Shown here: piece by piece, positions 44,162 through 54,328 of the stretch | Layout: every line of letters begins with the position of its first letter | Position numbering within the stretch: the first letter of the stretch is position 1 | Position numbers and translations under genes: made by a program | The notes under the pieces: generated by a model | What the model was told of the DNA's origin: nothing | What the model saw: only the letters and a program-made list of their open reading frames with translations | Database searches by the model: none | NCBI GenBank assembly: GCA_964526695.1 | Contig: CAZGJA010000039.1 | Location: forward strand, 1-64,000 | DNA length: 64,000 nt | Direction: 5' to 3' | Origin: JABWBH01 sp964526695 | GTDB taxonomy: Bacteria > Planctomycetota > Phycisphaerae > UBA1845

Positions 44162-45325
44162 ATGCGGATCTTATCACAACTCGATTGCCGCGAGCGGACC
44201 CAAGGGCGGCGGGCGCGGGCGGCGATTGTGGCCGCTGGAATGCTGGCTTCACTTCTCCCGATGCCCGCGACGGCGCACGACTTCACCATCACCGAGACGC
44301 ACGTCCGCTTCACGGCCGACCGCGCCTACGCCATTGAGATGAAGTGCGATCTGGACGCCCTGGCGCTCGGCGCGGAGAGCAAGCGGGATTCCGCCGAGCT
44401 GGTTCGGCGGCTTCGTGCGCTGTCGCCGGAGGAGCTCGAGACGTGCGCGCGGAACCTCAAAGCGATGCTCCAAAAGCGCGTCCGCGTTCGCTTCGACGGC
44501 GCGGACGCCGGCTTTGAAGTCTCGTTTCCCGCGCTCGGCGTGGGCATGGACCACGCGGACGAGATCCCCACGGTCTTCGGCGTGACGGCGCGGATGACCG
44601 GCGTCGTGCCCGCCGGGGCGCGCGAGTTTTCATTCTGGGCCTCGCGATCGTTCAACGCCGTGCATCTCACGATCACGCGAGAGGGATCGGACGCCGTCGA
44701 GCGGCAGGTGCTCGCGGTCGGTGCGGAGAGCCGGCCCTACGCGCTGACCGGCGCGGCGACGACAGCCGCCGCCGTCGTGGCGTGGCAGTATCTTCTGCTC
44801 GGCTATGAGCACATTCTTCCGCGGGGCTTGGACCATATTCTCTTCGTCGTCGGGCTGTTCCTGCTCGGGCGGAAATGGAAGCCGCTGCTCTGGCAAGTCA
44901 CGGCCTTCACCGCGGCGCACTCGATTACGCTGGCGCTCGCCATGAACGGCGTGATCTCGCTGCCCTCGCGCGTCGTCGAGCCGCTCATCGCGCTGTCCAT
45001 CGCCTACGTAGCGATCGAAAACGTTTTCACGATGAAGCTGACACCATGGCGACCAGCGGTGGTGTTCGCGTTCGGTCTGCTGCATGGGTTGGGCTTTGCG
45101 GGAGTGCTGACCGATCTGGGACTGCCGGAAGGGCAGTTCGCCGCGGCGCTGGTGTCGTTCAACGTCGGGGTCGAAATGGGCCAGCTTTCCGTGATCCTCG
45201 CGGCCTTTGCGGCGGTGGGCTGGTTCCGCGGCAAGGAGTGGTATCGCACGGCGATCGTCGTGCCCGCGTCCGTGGCGATCGCCTTGACGGGCTTGTACTG
45301 GTGCCTGGAGCGCACGATGGTGTGA
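44162..45325 (+). CDS. HupE/UreJ-like membrane protein
   Basis: A 387-residue protein: a signal peptide (AAIVAAGMLASLLPMPATAH) and an extracytosolic N-domain with HDFTITETHVRFTADRAYAI, followed by a C-terminal membrane part of about six helices with GYEHILPRGLDHILFVVGLF, TAFTAAHSITLALAM and FGLLHGLGFAG, the motif set of the HupE/UreJ_2 group. Histidines in these motifs bind nickel or cobalt in relatives; family members are associated with hydrogenase or urease metal supply, though no such enzyme is nearby. Start at ATG 44162, before the signal peptide; a longer in-frame start is not supported. Confidence 0.85.
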   Translation: MRILSQLDCRERTQGRRARAAIVAAGMLASLLPMPATAHDFTITETHVRFTADRAYAIEMKCDLDALALGAESKRDSAELVRRLRALSPEELETCARNLKAMLQKRVRVRFDGADAGFEVSFPALGVGMDHADEIPTVFGVTARMTGVVPAGAREFSFWASRSFNAVHLTITREGSDAVERQVLAVGAESRPYALTGAATTAAAVVAWQYLLLGYEHILPRGLDHILFVVGLFLLGRKWKPLLWQVTAFTAAHSITLALAMNGVISLPSRVVEPLIALSIAYVAIENVFTMKLTPWRPAVVFAFGLLHGLGFAGVLTDLGLPEGQFAAALVSFNVGVEMGQLSVILAAFAAVGWFRGKEWYRTAIVVPASVAIALTGLYWCLERTMV

Positions 45326-45411
45326 CCTCCGCCTCGGCGGCAAGCCCCGCGCCCAATCCATCTTCCTGTCTTAAACTGTCAGCCCTGCTAACAACACGCC
45401 GATTTTGCCGA

Positions 45412-45417
45412 CATAAT
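45412..45417 (+). promoter_or_regulatory. possible -10 box (CATAAT) upstream of the LolA/TlpA-like gene
   Basis: CATAAT, 77 bases before the start at 45494. No -35 hexamer is seen; candidate only. Confidence 0.3.
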
Positions 45418-45493
45418 GACACCTCGGAAAGCGGTTCGCGCCGGCTCGGCGCCGGCGGGCGCCCGCGCCTGAGTTCGAACAAGGGGGATTCCC

Positions 45494-47476
45494 ATGAACG
45501 CGTTTCGCCGTGCTCTCATGCTGGGTTGCGTCTCTTGCCTCTGTGCTGTGCCGGCGTTCGCTCAGGAGGAGGCCGAGGGCGATCCGCTCGAAGGATACTC
45601 CAAGAGCGCCGTCGCCGTGCTGAAGCGGATGATCGAAGCGCTCAAGGACGTCAAGACCTACTCCGATCAGGGCCTCATCACCATGAAGACCGACGCCGCG
45701 TTCGGCGCCGCGGGGCAGGAGCAGAAGATGCCCTTCTCCTTCATGCGCGAGCGCAAGTTCCGCATGGAGACCCAGACGCACACCCTCGTCAGTGACGGCA
45801 AGGAGCTGCACGTGCTGCTCAAGGCCGCCAACCGCTACACCACGACGGCGCTTAAGGAAGACCTCCCGGACCAGCTCGAGGAGTACTTCGGCGGCATGGG
45901 GCTGAAGTTCGGCACCGGGCAACTGCTGCTGAGCCGCAAGCCGGCCAAGCTCTTCACCGAGGTGTTCAAAGAGCTGGACCGCACCGGCGAGGAGGACGTG
46001 GACGGCGACGGCTGCCACGTGCTCGAGGGCAAGATGAACGAGGACGCCATCCCCATCGTCAGCAGCGACACGCCCGTGCGCCTGCTGCTGCGCAAGAGCG
46101 ACGGGCTGCTGCGCCGTGTGGAGATCGACCTCTCCGAAGCCATGAAGAAGCAGATGGAGCAGACCGGCGGCGTCCTGCAGGTCACTGAGTTCAAGGTCAT
46201 TTACGACGTTAAGGACATCAAGATCAACGAGCGACCCGACGAGAATGCGTTCGCGTTCGAGGCGCCGTCCAGCGCCAAGAAGGTGGACAAGTTTTATGCA
46301 ACCGGCATGGGCGGCGGAGGAGACACTGCGCAGCAGTTCGAGCTGTCCGGGCATGAGGCGCCGAACTTCGAGTTGGCCACGCACGGCGGCGGCAACGTCT
46401 CGCTGGAGTCCCTGCGAGGGCGCATCACCGTCCTGTACTTCGGCTTCCCGCGATTCGGCGGCAATAACCAGGACACAGGCCTCGCCAAGCTCGACGAGCT
46501 TCAGCGCGACTACGCCGACAAGGACGTGGCTGTCGTGTGCATCCATCCTTCCTCCAAGGCGGACAGCCTTATTGAATCGCTCGGGCGCGAGCCGAGCCTC
46601 ACCATCGTGCTCGATCCGGATCGCAGCGTCGCGGGTGAGTATTTCGACGAAGCGTGGGCCATGGGCATCGTGCTCGTCGGCAAGGACGGCGTGGTGCAGG
46701 GGCGCTACTCGGGCTTCTTCAGCGAGGTGACGGGGAAGAGCCTGCGCAAGGATCTCGACAAGCTGCTGGGCGGCGAGCCGCTCCCGGGCGCGGAGAAGAT
46801 GACCGATGAGCAAAAGGACGAGGCTTTCGAGCAGCGCTCCGCCAGCATGGGCATGGGCTCAAGCGAGCCGCTCAACGAGGACCGCCTGAAAGAAGCCTGG
46901 TCCGTTCGCGCCACCGCCGGCAACATGTCCTTCTCCAGCGGCGGCAGCAAGTACGACGACAAGGTCTTCTGGGTGCGCGACAAGGGCGCAATCCTCGGCA
47001 TCAGCCCCTCGGGCGAGAAGGTCATCGAGATGCCGCTGTCGAAGAAGACGGCCGATCCGCTCGGGCAGGAGAGCTTCGCCGTCGGCAAGCTCGGCAAGGA
47101 CTGGGCCGTGGTGTACATGAGCACCATCGCCGGCGAGGAGCAGCAGGCCGGCGGCTGGCGTCCGCCCAAGGGCGCCGTGCTGACGGCCACGAATCAAGCC
47201 GGCGAAGAGCTTTGGAAGATGGAACTGGAAGTGAAGAACTTCCAGGTTCCGCAGCATCTCGCGCTCGCCGACCTCGACGGGCGCCCCGGCGACGAGGTCG
47301 TGTTCTTCCACGACGGCGCGATCTGCATCCTCGACGCCCGCGGCGAGGCAATCGTCAAGAAACCCTCCGGCGGCTGGGCGCAATGGCTCATCGTGGCCGA
47401 CCGCGATCAGGACAACCGCGCGGAGGTTTACCTGCGCACGCAGTACAAGCTGACGCGGTATGATTACGCGAAGTAA
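45494..47476 (+). CDS. secreted protein with LolA-like and TlpA-like domains
   Basis: A 660-residue exported protein (leader MNAFRRALMLGCVSCLC then VPAFAQ). The N-terminal 260 residues match a LolA/DUF2092-type fold (VKTYSDQGLITMKTDAAF, ELHVLLKAANRYTTTALKED). Residues about 280-440 form a thioredoxin-fold TlpA-like domain (APNFELATHGGGNVSLESLR, AVVCIHPSSKADSLIE), but the CxxC active site is replaced by PRFGGNN, so it cannot do disulfide exchange. The C-terminal 220 residues resemble an outer beta-propeller fragment (LALADLDGRPGDEVVFFHDG). Known relatives with this order are found in planctomycetes with unknown roles. A strong ribosome site (AAGGGGG) precedes the ATG. Confidence 0.75.
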   Translation: MNAFRRALMLGCVSCLCAVPAFAQEEAEGDPLEGYSKSAVAVLKRMIEALKDVKTYSDQGLITMKTDAAFGAAGQEQKMPFSFMRERKFRMETQTHTLVSDGKELHVLLKAANRYTTTALKEDLPDQLEEYFGGMGLKFGTGQLLLSRKPAKLFTEVFKELDRTGEEDVDGDGCHVLEGKMNEDAIPIVSSDTPVRLLLRKSDGLLRRVEIDLSEAMKKQMEQTGGVLQVTEFKVIYDVKDIKINERPDENAFAFEAPSSAKKVDKFYATGMGGGGDTAQQFELSGHEAPNFELATHGGGNVSLESLRGRITVLYFGFPRFGGNNQDTGLAKLDELQRDYADKDVAVVCIHPSSKADSLIESLGREPSLTIVLDPDRSVAGEYFDEAWAMGIVLVGKDGVVQGRYSGFFSEVTGKSLRKDLDKLLGGEPLPGAEKMTDEQKDEAFEQRSASMGMGSSEPLNEDRLKEAWSVRATAGNMSFSSGGSKYDDKVFWVRDKGAILGISPSGEKVIEMPLSKKTADPLGQESFAVGKLGKDWAVVYMSTIAGEEQQAGGWRPPKGAVLTATNQAGEELWKMELEVKNFQVPQHLALADLDGRPGDEVVFFHDGAICILDARGEAIVKKPSGGWAQWLIVADRDQDNRAEVYLRTQYKLTRYDYAK

Positions 47477-47589
47477 GGGATCCTCCGGGCCATGATTGTT
47501 GAACGAAACGGAAGAGTTGGGAATCGGCTTTCCCTCCGGTCCTCCGCCCTGCGGGCGAGCCGGTGGATCCCGATCATACGGAACGCTCC

Positions 47590-47796
47590 ATGTTGTTTGA
47601 TCGCCTGATCCGATTGTTGCTCCGCCGAAGAAGCGCGGCCCCCGATGTGGGTCCGCTCACGAGGCAGGCGAGCGGGCTGGTCGACTGGCCGCAAGACGAG
47701 ACGGATCGCGACATCCTGGCAGACGCGCTGATCTCCAAGCATGTGCGCACATCCCGAGACGGCTGGCCATGCTCGCCGCCGGCCATCGATGATTGA
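47590..47796 (+). CDS. 68-residue protein of unknown function
   Basis: A small frame MLFDRLIRLLLRRRSAAPDV with an amphipathic, basic N-terminus and a plain C-terminus. It ends eight bases inside the start of the next gene (ATGATTGA overlap), which hints at translational coupling. No recognisable family and a weak ribosome site; an earlier in-frame start exists nine codons upstream. Could still be a chance frame. Confidence 0.45.
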   Translation: MLFDRLIRLLLRRRSAAPDVGPLTRQASGLVDWPQDETDRDILADALISKHVRTSRDGWPCSPPAIDD

Positions 47797-48262
47797 GATT
47801 GAGCTGAAGAAACAGGCAGACTCGCGTCGCGATCTCATCGTTCGCGTCGCCCACCGGACCTACGTCTGCGACTCGTACCACTTTCGCAGCCCGCGCGATG
47901 GATACGCCTCCGAGGGAGCGGCCGTTGTCCTCCGGTCATGGCTTGAGGAATGGCTCAAGCACTTGCGAAACTTGGGCACGGACCGCACCGTCTTCCTTCC
48001 GTTCGATCTTTCCGACCAATGCTCCTTGTGGCTTCGATGCAAGGGAACCGCGCAGGGCGTAGAGATTTGCGTCGGCTCGTCGAAGATCGAAGGATGGGCG
48101 GTCAATCCGCTCGCGTTCGATGCGTTTGTCGAGAATCTGGAGGATTTCGACGCCGAAGCATTTACGTTTTATGCTACCCAAGCGACTCTGATTTCCGATA
48201 TTGAGCGGAGTCTTGCACGGCTCCAAGCGATCGGCCCTCCAGAGCCTGGAGTGGACTCTTGA
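47789..48262 (+). CDS. 157-residue protein of unknown function
   Basis: Starts MIEIELKKQADSRRDLIVRV and has no signal peptide, so it is probably cytosolic. The body has alternating beta and helix segments (TVFLPFDLSDQCSLWLRC, FVENLEDFDAEAFTFYATQA). I recognise no domain. It overlaps the upstream small gene by eight bases and is followed after 36 bases by the UDP-glucuronate decarboxylase gene on the same strand. Normal composition supports a real gene. Confidence 0.55.
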   Translation: MIEIELKKQADSRRDLIVRVAHRTYVCDSYHFRSPRDGYASEGAAVVLRSWLEEWLKHLRNLGTDRTVFLPFDLSDQCSLWLRCKGTAQGVEICVGSSKIEGWAVNPLAFDAFVENLEDFDAEAFTFYATQATLISDIERSLARLQAIGPPEPGVDS

Positions 48263-48298
48263 ACGGGCCGGTGCGGCTCTTGCTACTGGAGTTGAACG

Positions 48299-49300
<1,002 letters not shown>

Positions 49301-49588
49301 TCGTGTGCCATGCGACCGCTCTGGGTGGCACTGCTCCGCTCGGGTGGCACAGGCTTGCTCGGGTGGCACGGTCTGGCGTACTCGCCGGGCCGTGGCGTCG
49401 CGTGACAAGATCCGCAGCACCGAACCCGAATGGCTGTGCCTGCGCCGCAACGCCCCCGCCCTTCTCATCCTCCCGCCTGGCGCGATAATCCAATCCGCAT
49501 CGTATGATCCGGCCCGTGGAACCGACGGCCCGCTCGTGCGACTAATCGCTTGATCCGACATTCGCAAGGCTTCAAGGAGACTTTAGAC
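49301..49588. other. gap with AGTA-loop palindrome copies
   Basis: GGGTGGCAC half-copies at about 49323 and 49342 and a full copy at 49361-49397. AAGGAG precedes the next ATG. Confidence 0.6.
49323..49397. repeat. AGTA-loop palindrome, two half copies plus one full copy
   Basis: GGGTGGCACTGCTCCGCTC, GGGTGGCACAGGCTTGCTC and then GGGTGGCACGGTCTGGCG-TACT-CGCCGGGCCGTGGCG. The 19-bp spacing of the two half copies suggests slippage or stepwise decay. Confidence 0.75.
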
Positions 49589-50776
49589 ATGCTCTCGTGC
49601 GCTCGTCCGGCGATGGGGCTTTCCATCGCGCTCGCGTCGATCCTCGCCGCGCCGCTTCAGGCCGGCATCAAGCTCATCACCCTGCCGCCGCGGGAGCGCG
49701 TCGAGATTCAGCTCGACAATCCCTCCGTCACGCTCGTGGAGGAGGAGCGCGTCGTCCCGCTTAACGCCGGCGTGAACGAAGTCGTCTTCGCCTGGACCAA
49801 CACGCAGGTGGACAAGGAGAGCATCCAGTTCCGCTCCCTCTCCGACCCGGAGAACGTCAAGGTGCTGTCCACGTCCTACCCGCCCAATGAGAACGCGCTG
49901 ACGTGGCAGGTCGCCGCGCCCAAGGCCGGCTCCGCCAAGGTGCGCATCAGCTACCTCATCGGGCAGCTCGACAAGTCCTTCGCCTACGAAGCCGTCGCCG
50001 CCAAGGACGAGAAGGCACTCACGCTGCGACAGTACATCCTGCTCCACAATCGAGCCAACGAGGAGTTCGGCGTGTCGGGCATGTGGCCCGGCTTCGGCGA
50101 GCGCTTCGAGCGACCCATCGGCATCAACGAGACCAAGCAGCTTCTCGCCTCCAAGTTCGAGAACGTGCCGGTGCGCAAGGTCTATACGGCTGATCTGTCG
50201 GAGTTCGGCTACCTCGACGCGGGCAAGCAGCAGCTTCGAGTGCCGATGCATTACCTGCTGAAAAACGACGCCGGCAACGCGCTGGGCAAGTTCCCGTTCA
50301 TGTACGGCAAGGCGCGCGTCTATCAGGATGACGGCCGCGGCACGACGGCGTTTCTCGGCGAGGACTGGCTGAAGTTCACCCCGCGCGACGATGAGGTGCG
50401 GCTCTACCTCGGCGTCGCCAAGGACGTCGTGGTGAAACGCACCCTCGCCAAACGCGACCAGAACCGGGTGCTTGGCAATCTGTTCAATTATGACATCGTC
50501 GTCCGCTTCGAGATTGAGAACTTCAAGGACCAGCCCGTCACGCTGGATATTGCGGAGTCGATGTCCGCACTGAGACGCGAAATCCTCGGCAATGACACGG
50601 GCCGACCCGTCGAGTGGGAACTGGTGGCCGACACGCCGCTGGCGGAGATGCTCGACAAGGAGAAGACCACCGCGGACAAGCTCCTCTTCCACGTTCCCCT
50701 CACGCCGCGCGGCGCCGACCAGCAGGCCGCCAAGCAGACCATTGACCTGCACGTGTTGATCAAGAACGAATGGTAA
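49589..50776 (+). CDS. secreted protein, diverged relative of the DUF4139-like pair
   Basis: A 395-residue exported protein (MLSCARPAMGLSIALASIL, cut near PLQA). The first mature section RVEIQLDNPSVTLVEEERVV then AGVNEVVFAWTNTQVDKESI follows the same plan as the next two genes (strand, hydrophilic loop, the FxWxNT block), so it is a shorter, more distant paralogue. All three face the same way in a row. AAGGAG fixes the start. DUF4139 proteins are beta-rich and of unknown role; one branch affects mucoidy and exopolysaccharide. Confidence 0.7.
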   Translation: MLSCARPAMGLSIALASILAAPLQAGIKLITLPPRERVEIQLDNPSVTLVEEERVVPLNAGVNEVVFAWTNTQVDKESIQFRSLSDPENVKVLSTSYPPNENALTWQVAAPKAGSAKVRISYLIGQLDKSFAYEAVAAKDEKALTLRQYILLHNRANEEFGVSGMWPGFGERFERPIGINETKQLLASKFENVPVRKVYTADLSEFGYLDAGKQQLRVPMHYLLKNDAGNALGKFPFMYGKARVYQDDGRGTTAFLGEDWLKFTPRDDEVRLYLGVAKDVVVKRTLAKRDQNRVLGNLFNYDIVVRFEIENFKDQPVTLDIAESMSALRREILGNDTGRPVEWELVADTPLAEMLDKEKTTADKLLFHVPLTPRGADQQAAKQTIDLHVLIKNEW

Positions 50777-50812
50777 CCAAGCGCCAAACCCCGAGTGCGT
50801 TCAATGTCCAAC

Positions 50813-50837
50813 AGAGCCGCGCCCGTAAGGAAGCGGT
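50813..50837. repeat. GAGCCGCG element, single arm
   Basis: AGAGCCGCGCCCGTAAGGAA followed by GCGGT. Only one arm of the inverted-repeat element is present, in the gap between the first two DUF4139-like genes. Confidence 0.55.
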
Positions 50838-50898
50838 CTTTCAAAACGCCCGGCAAACACGTTGCTTCGACAAACTATCTTTCCGGATTCCACCACTC

Positions 50899-52314
50899 AT
50901 GCGATACGCAGCAGTCACCATCTTCGCCGCACTTGTTGCCGCGCCGATCTTCGCCCGGCAGAACATCGACCTCTCGACCGTTCCGCCGCGCGACACGGTG
51001 CAGTTGACGATCTACAACAGCGAAGACCTCACGCTCGTGCGCGAAACGCGCACCGTCTCCTTTAAGCAGGGCATCAACCCTCTCCAGTTCTCCTGGGCCA
51101 ATACCCTGATCGACGCCTCCAGCGTGCAGATGCGCATCAAGACGCAGACGGACAAGCTCGAACTGCTCGACACCACTTATCCGCACGACAAGCCGCAGAT
51201 GCTGTACTGGAACGTGCGCAGCGCGATGGACGGCGACGCCTCGCTGGAAATCACCTACTTCACCAGCGGGCTGAGCTGGGCGGCGGACTACGTCTGCGTC
51301 AGCGACCCCGATGAAACAACGATGTCCTTCGAGGGCTTCGTTCGCATCACCAACCACTCCGGCGAGGATTATGAGAATGCCCAGGTCCGCCTCGTCGTCG
51401 GCACGATCAATCTCGTTGAAACAATCCAGGAGCTTGCAGCACGGGGTATCATCAGCCAGGAGCAGTTGGGTGAAGCGCTCCGAACCGGTGCTTTCAGGCT
51501 TCAACCGCCCATGCCCGACGCTGGCCGAGTGACGCTGGGCAAGGAGGTCGCGGTGCAGCTTTTCGCAGGCGGCGCGGCCGATCGCAAGGAGATCATTAAA
51601 GAGGGGCTTTCTGAGTACTTCATTTACACCATCGAGGGCGAGGAAACCGTCCGCAACACCTGGTCCAAAAGAATGCGCCTCTTCGAGGGCAAGGCCGCGC
51701 CGTTCCATATCCAATACCGATATCGCCCGCAAGAATATGGCGACCAGCTTGTGAGGATGTTCCTCCTGCGCAATGATGAGAAGAGTCAACTTGGCGCAAC
51801 GCCGCTGCCGGATGGAATGGTTCGTCTATTCAGCAACAATGGCAAAGACGGCCTGTCCATGCTGGCTCAACAATACATCAAGTACGTTCCCATCGGGCAG
51901 GAAATTGAATTGAACCTGGGTCCGGACCCCGAGGTGATCCACGAGTGGATCCTGCTGCGCGGCTATCGCGACAACACATGGTTTCACCGCCGCAGCGCCA
52001 ACCTCTATTACAATCCAGCCCAGGGGCATCAGATCAGAATTGAGGACCAGGTCGCCGGCTGGGACGAGCACGGGGTGTGGACGGACCGCATACGCAATTA
52101 CCGCGCCAAGCCCATCGACGTGGAGTTCCGCCGCGCCTTCGACGGCGATGTCGTCTTCCACAGCGACTTGAATCCCACATTGCACGATTTCCGCACGGTT
52201 CAGTTCTCGGCCACCATTGTGCCCGCGGAGAAAAAGAACCTCCAATACCGGGTTACGACGCGCAATGGCTACAACCAGAAAGAGCAGCACGTCACACTGG
52301 AGGCTGGGTCATAA
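50899..52314 (+). CDS. secreted DUF4139-like protein (second of three)
   Basis: A 471-residue exported protein: MRYAAVTIFAALVAAPIFAR then IDLSTVPPRDTVQLTIYNSE, and a long beta-rich domain with TYFTSGLSWAADYVCVSD, EDYENAQVRLVVGTINLVET and PVPIGQEIELNLGPDPEV-like blocks. This is the domain pattern of DUF4139 proteins. The region after NLVETIQELA (about 180-230) differs from its neighbour, a likely loop. The start is the ATG at the head of the signal peptide; the long upstream frame is rejected. Product is of unknown role. Confidence 0.8.
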   Translation: MRYAAVTIFAALVAAPIFARQNIDLSTVPPRDTVQLTIYNSEDLTLVRETRTVSFKQGINPLQFSWANTLIDASSVQMRIKTQTDKLELLDTTYPHDKPQMLYWNVRSAMDGDASLEITYFTSGLSWAADYVCVSDPDETTMSFEGFVRITNHSGEDYENAQVRLVVGTINLVETIQELAARGIISQEQLGEALRTGAFRLQPPMPDAGRVTLGKEVAVQLFAGGAADRKEIIKEGLSEYFIYTIEGEETVRNTWSKRMRLFEGKAAPFHIQYRYRPQEYGDQLVRMFLLRNDEKSQLGATPLPDGMVRLFSNNGKDGLSMLAQQYIKYVPIGQEIELNLGPDPEVIHEWILLRGYRDNTWFHRRSANLYYNPAQGHQIRIEDQVAGWDEHGVWTDRIRNYRAKPIDVEFRRAFDGDVVFHSDLNPTLHDFRTVQFSATIVPAEKKNLQYRVTTRNGYNQKEQHVTLEAGS

Positions 52315-52369
52315 CATGTGTTGTGCGGATTGGATGAATTGCCGTCCTGCCCTCTTGGATTCTGCATTT

Positions 52370-53785
52370 ATGCGAACCCTGTTGCATATTACCCTGCTTA
52401 CCGTCACAACGCTCCCGGCCTTGGCACGACAGAACATCGACCTTTCCACCGTTCCGCCGCGCGACACGGTGCAACTGACCATTTACAACAGCGAAGACCT
52501 CACCCTGGTGCGCGAGACGCGCACGGTCACGTTCAAGACCGGCGTGAACGGGCTGCAGTTCTCCTGGGCGAACACACTGATTGATCCCACCAGCGTGCAA
52601 CTGCGTTTCAAGACGCACGCGGACCATTTGGAACTCCTCGACACGACGTTTCCGCATGACAAGCCGCAAGAGCTGACGTGGAGCGTGCGCAGCGGCCTCG
52701 ACGGCGACGCCACCGTCGAAATCACCTACTTCACCAGCGGCATCACCTGGGCCGCGGACTACGTCTGCGTCAGCAATGCCGACGAAACGCACCTCGCGTT
52801 CGACGGTTTCGTCCGCATCACCAACAACTCAGGCGAGGACTACGAAGGCGCCCAGGTCCGCCTCGTCGTCGGAACGCTCAATCTGGTCGAGACCATCGCC
52901 GACCTCGCCCGCCGAGGGCTGATTACCGAGCAGGAGGAAAGGGCACACCGCGAAGGGAAGATGCCTGCGTCGAAGTTCAAGGACCGGGCCAAAAAGGAAG
53001 TGGCCGACAAGGCGATGAAGTCTCTTGGCTATGTCGATGACACCGGGGTCGACGAGAAGTCCATCATCAAGGAAGGCCTCTCCGAGTACTTCATCTACAC
53101 CGTCGAAGGCACGGAGACCATCCGGAACACCTGGTCGAAACGCATGCGCCTCTTCTCGGGAACGAGCGCGCCCTTCCGCGTTCAATACCGCTACCGTCCG
53201 CACGAGTACGGCTTCCAGCTCGTCCGGATGTTCCTCCTGCGCAACGACGAAAAGAGCAGCCTCGGCACGACCCCGCTGCCCGACGGCGTCGTTCGCCTCT
53301 TCAAGGACAACGGGCGCGACGGGCTGGCGATGCTGGCGCAGCAGAGCATCAAGTACGTGCCCATCGGCCAGGAGATCGAGCTGAACCTCGGCCCGGACCC
53401 GGAAGTGATCCATGAGTGGATCTTGTCCCGCGCGTACCGCGACAACATCTGGTTTCAGCGCACGGGCGCGAACGTGTACTACAGCCCGGGACAAGGCCAC
53501 CAGATCAAGGTGGACGATCGCGTGATCGGCTGGGACGCCCACGAGGTGCGCATCGAGCGCATCCGCAACTACCGCGCCAAGCCGATCGACGTGGAAGTGC
53601 GAAGATCCTTCGACGGCGACGCCGTGTTCCACAGCCTGCTTTCGCCCGCGTTGCACGACTACCACACCGTGCAGTTCAGCGCCACCATCGCCCCCGCGGA
53701 GAGGAAAGACCTGACCTATCGCGTGACGAGTCGCAGCGGCATCAATCAGAAGGAGCAGCACGCCACGCTGGAAGCCGGGGAGTGA
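52370..53785 (+). CDS. secreted DUF4139-like protein (third of three)
   Basis: Also 471 residues, and close to the previous gene over nearly all its length (RQNIDLSTVPPRDTVQLTIY, TRTVTFKTGVNGLQFSWANT, LEITYFTSG, EWILSRAYRDNIWFQRTGAN). The pair therefore arose by recent tandem duplication. The variable loop holds EERAHREGKMPASKFKDRAK, rich in charged residues, in place of the neighbour's AARGIISQEQLGEALRTG. Start at ATG 52370 just before MRTLLHITLLTVTTLPALA. Unknown role, probably envelope-associated. Confidence 0.8.
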   Translation: MRTLLHITLLTVTTLPALARQNIDLSTVPPRDTVQLTIYNSEDLTLVRETRTVTFKTGVNGLQFSWANTLIDPTSVQLRFKTHADHLELLDTTFPHDKPQELTWSVRSGLDGDATVEITYFTSGITWAADYVCVSNADETHLAFDGFVRITNNSGEDYEGAQVRLVVGTLNLVETIADLARRGLITEQEERAHREGKMPASKFKDRAKKEVADKAMKSLGYVDDTGVDEKSIIKEGLSEYFIYTVEGTETIRNTWSKRMRLFSGTSAPFRVQYRYRPHEYGFQLVRMFLLRNDEKSSLGTTPLPDGVVRLFKDNGRDGLAMLAQQSIKYVPIGQEIELNLGPDPEVIHEWILSRAYRDNIWFQRTGANVYYSPGQGHQIKVDDRVIGWDAHEVRIERIRNYRAKPIDVEVRRSFDGDAVFHSLLSPALHDYHTVQFSATIAPAERKDLTYRVTSRSGINQKEQHATLEAGE

Positions 53786-53986
53786 GAGCGGGACGACCAG
53801 TAGCCGTAGCGATTTGATCGCCGCTCATGTAAATGATGCGGGCTGATTCACTGTCTGACTCCGGGGCACCCGACGGCCCGACAATTTCCCTGCACGATCG
53901 CAAGTTCATGTCGTGCCGAAGCCCGGCAACCGTAGCCAACCGAAGACTCAGTACTAATCGGAGCGACCGCTCCGTCAGCAGTTCTT

Positions 53987-54082
53987 TCACCCGCCGCCGC
54001 GTTTGACGAGGAGGAACACCATCGCGGCCAGCGCCACCCCGACGAGGATCTTCATCAACCATTCCACGACCGCATTCTCCAT
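53987..54082 (-). CDS. 31-residue single-helix membrane protein
   Basis: ATG at 54082 reads MENAVVEWLMKILVGVALAA then MVFLLVKRGGG and stops at 53987. One continuous hydrophobic helix with a short basic end, the layout of small membrane proteins. An AGGGC lies just before the start. Too short for a domain call, and no partner gene lies next to it, but the composition is much more protein-like than the surroundings. Confidence 0.4.
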   Translation of the reverse strand: MENAVVEWLMKILVGVALAAMVFLLVKRGGG

Positions 54083-54101
54083 GCCCTGACGCCCAAGGGC
54101 T

Positions 54102-54185
54102 CAAGGCTCCCACCCGATGCCCGCGGGATCAAGGCTCTTACCCGATGACCAGGGGATCATGGCTCTCACCCGACCCCGGAGAGAT
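54102..54185. repeat. 28-bp direct repeat, three copies
   Basis: CAAGGCTCCCACCCGATGCC-type unit of 28 bp at 54102, 54130 and 54158, ending GCGGGAT, AGGGGAT and GAGAGAT. Each unit can fold at its GGCT...AGCC-like ends only weakly. No gene context. Confidence 0.65.
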
Positions 54186-54286
54186 TAAACCTCTCAGAGG
54201 ATTATAGCTCACCAGCCTGGAGCCTGGCGGTCGCCCGCACCGGGTGCGGCTGGTAGTTCCCGGCAACCGCACGCCGTCCCCACGTG

Positions 54287-54328
54287 GCGGTGGCGCGGTC
54301 TGGCGAGTACGCCAAACCATGCCGCCCA
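54287..54328. repeat. dispersed AGTA-loop palindrome, copy
   Basis: GGCGCGGTCTGGCG-AGTA-CGCCAAACCATGCC, in which the stem keeps the core GTCTGGCG/CGCCAAAC with a few changes. Confidence 0.7.

Noticed and set aside
53955..53980. Hairpin CGGAGCGACCGCTCCG as a terminator
   Set aside because: No T-run follows on either strand, so termination cannot be supported.
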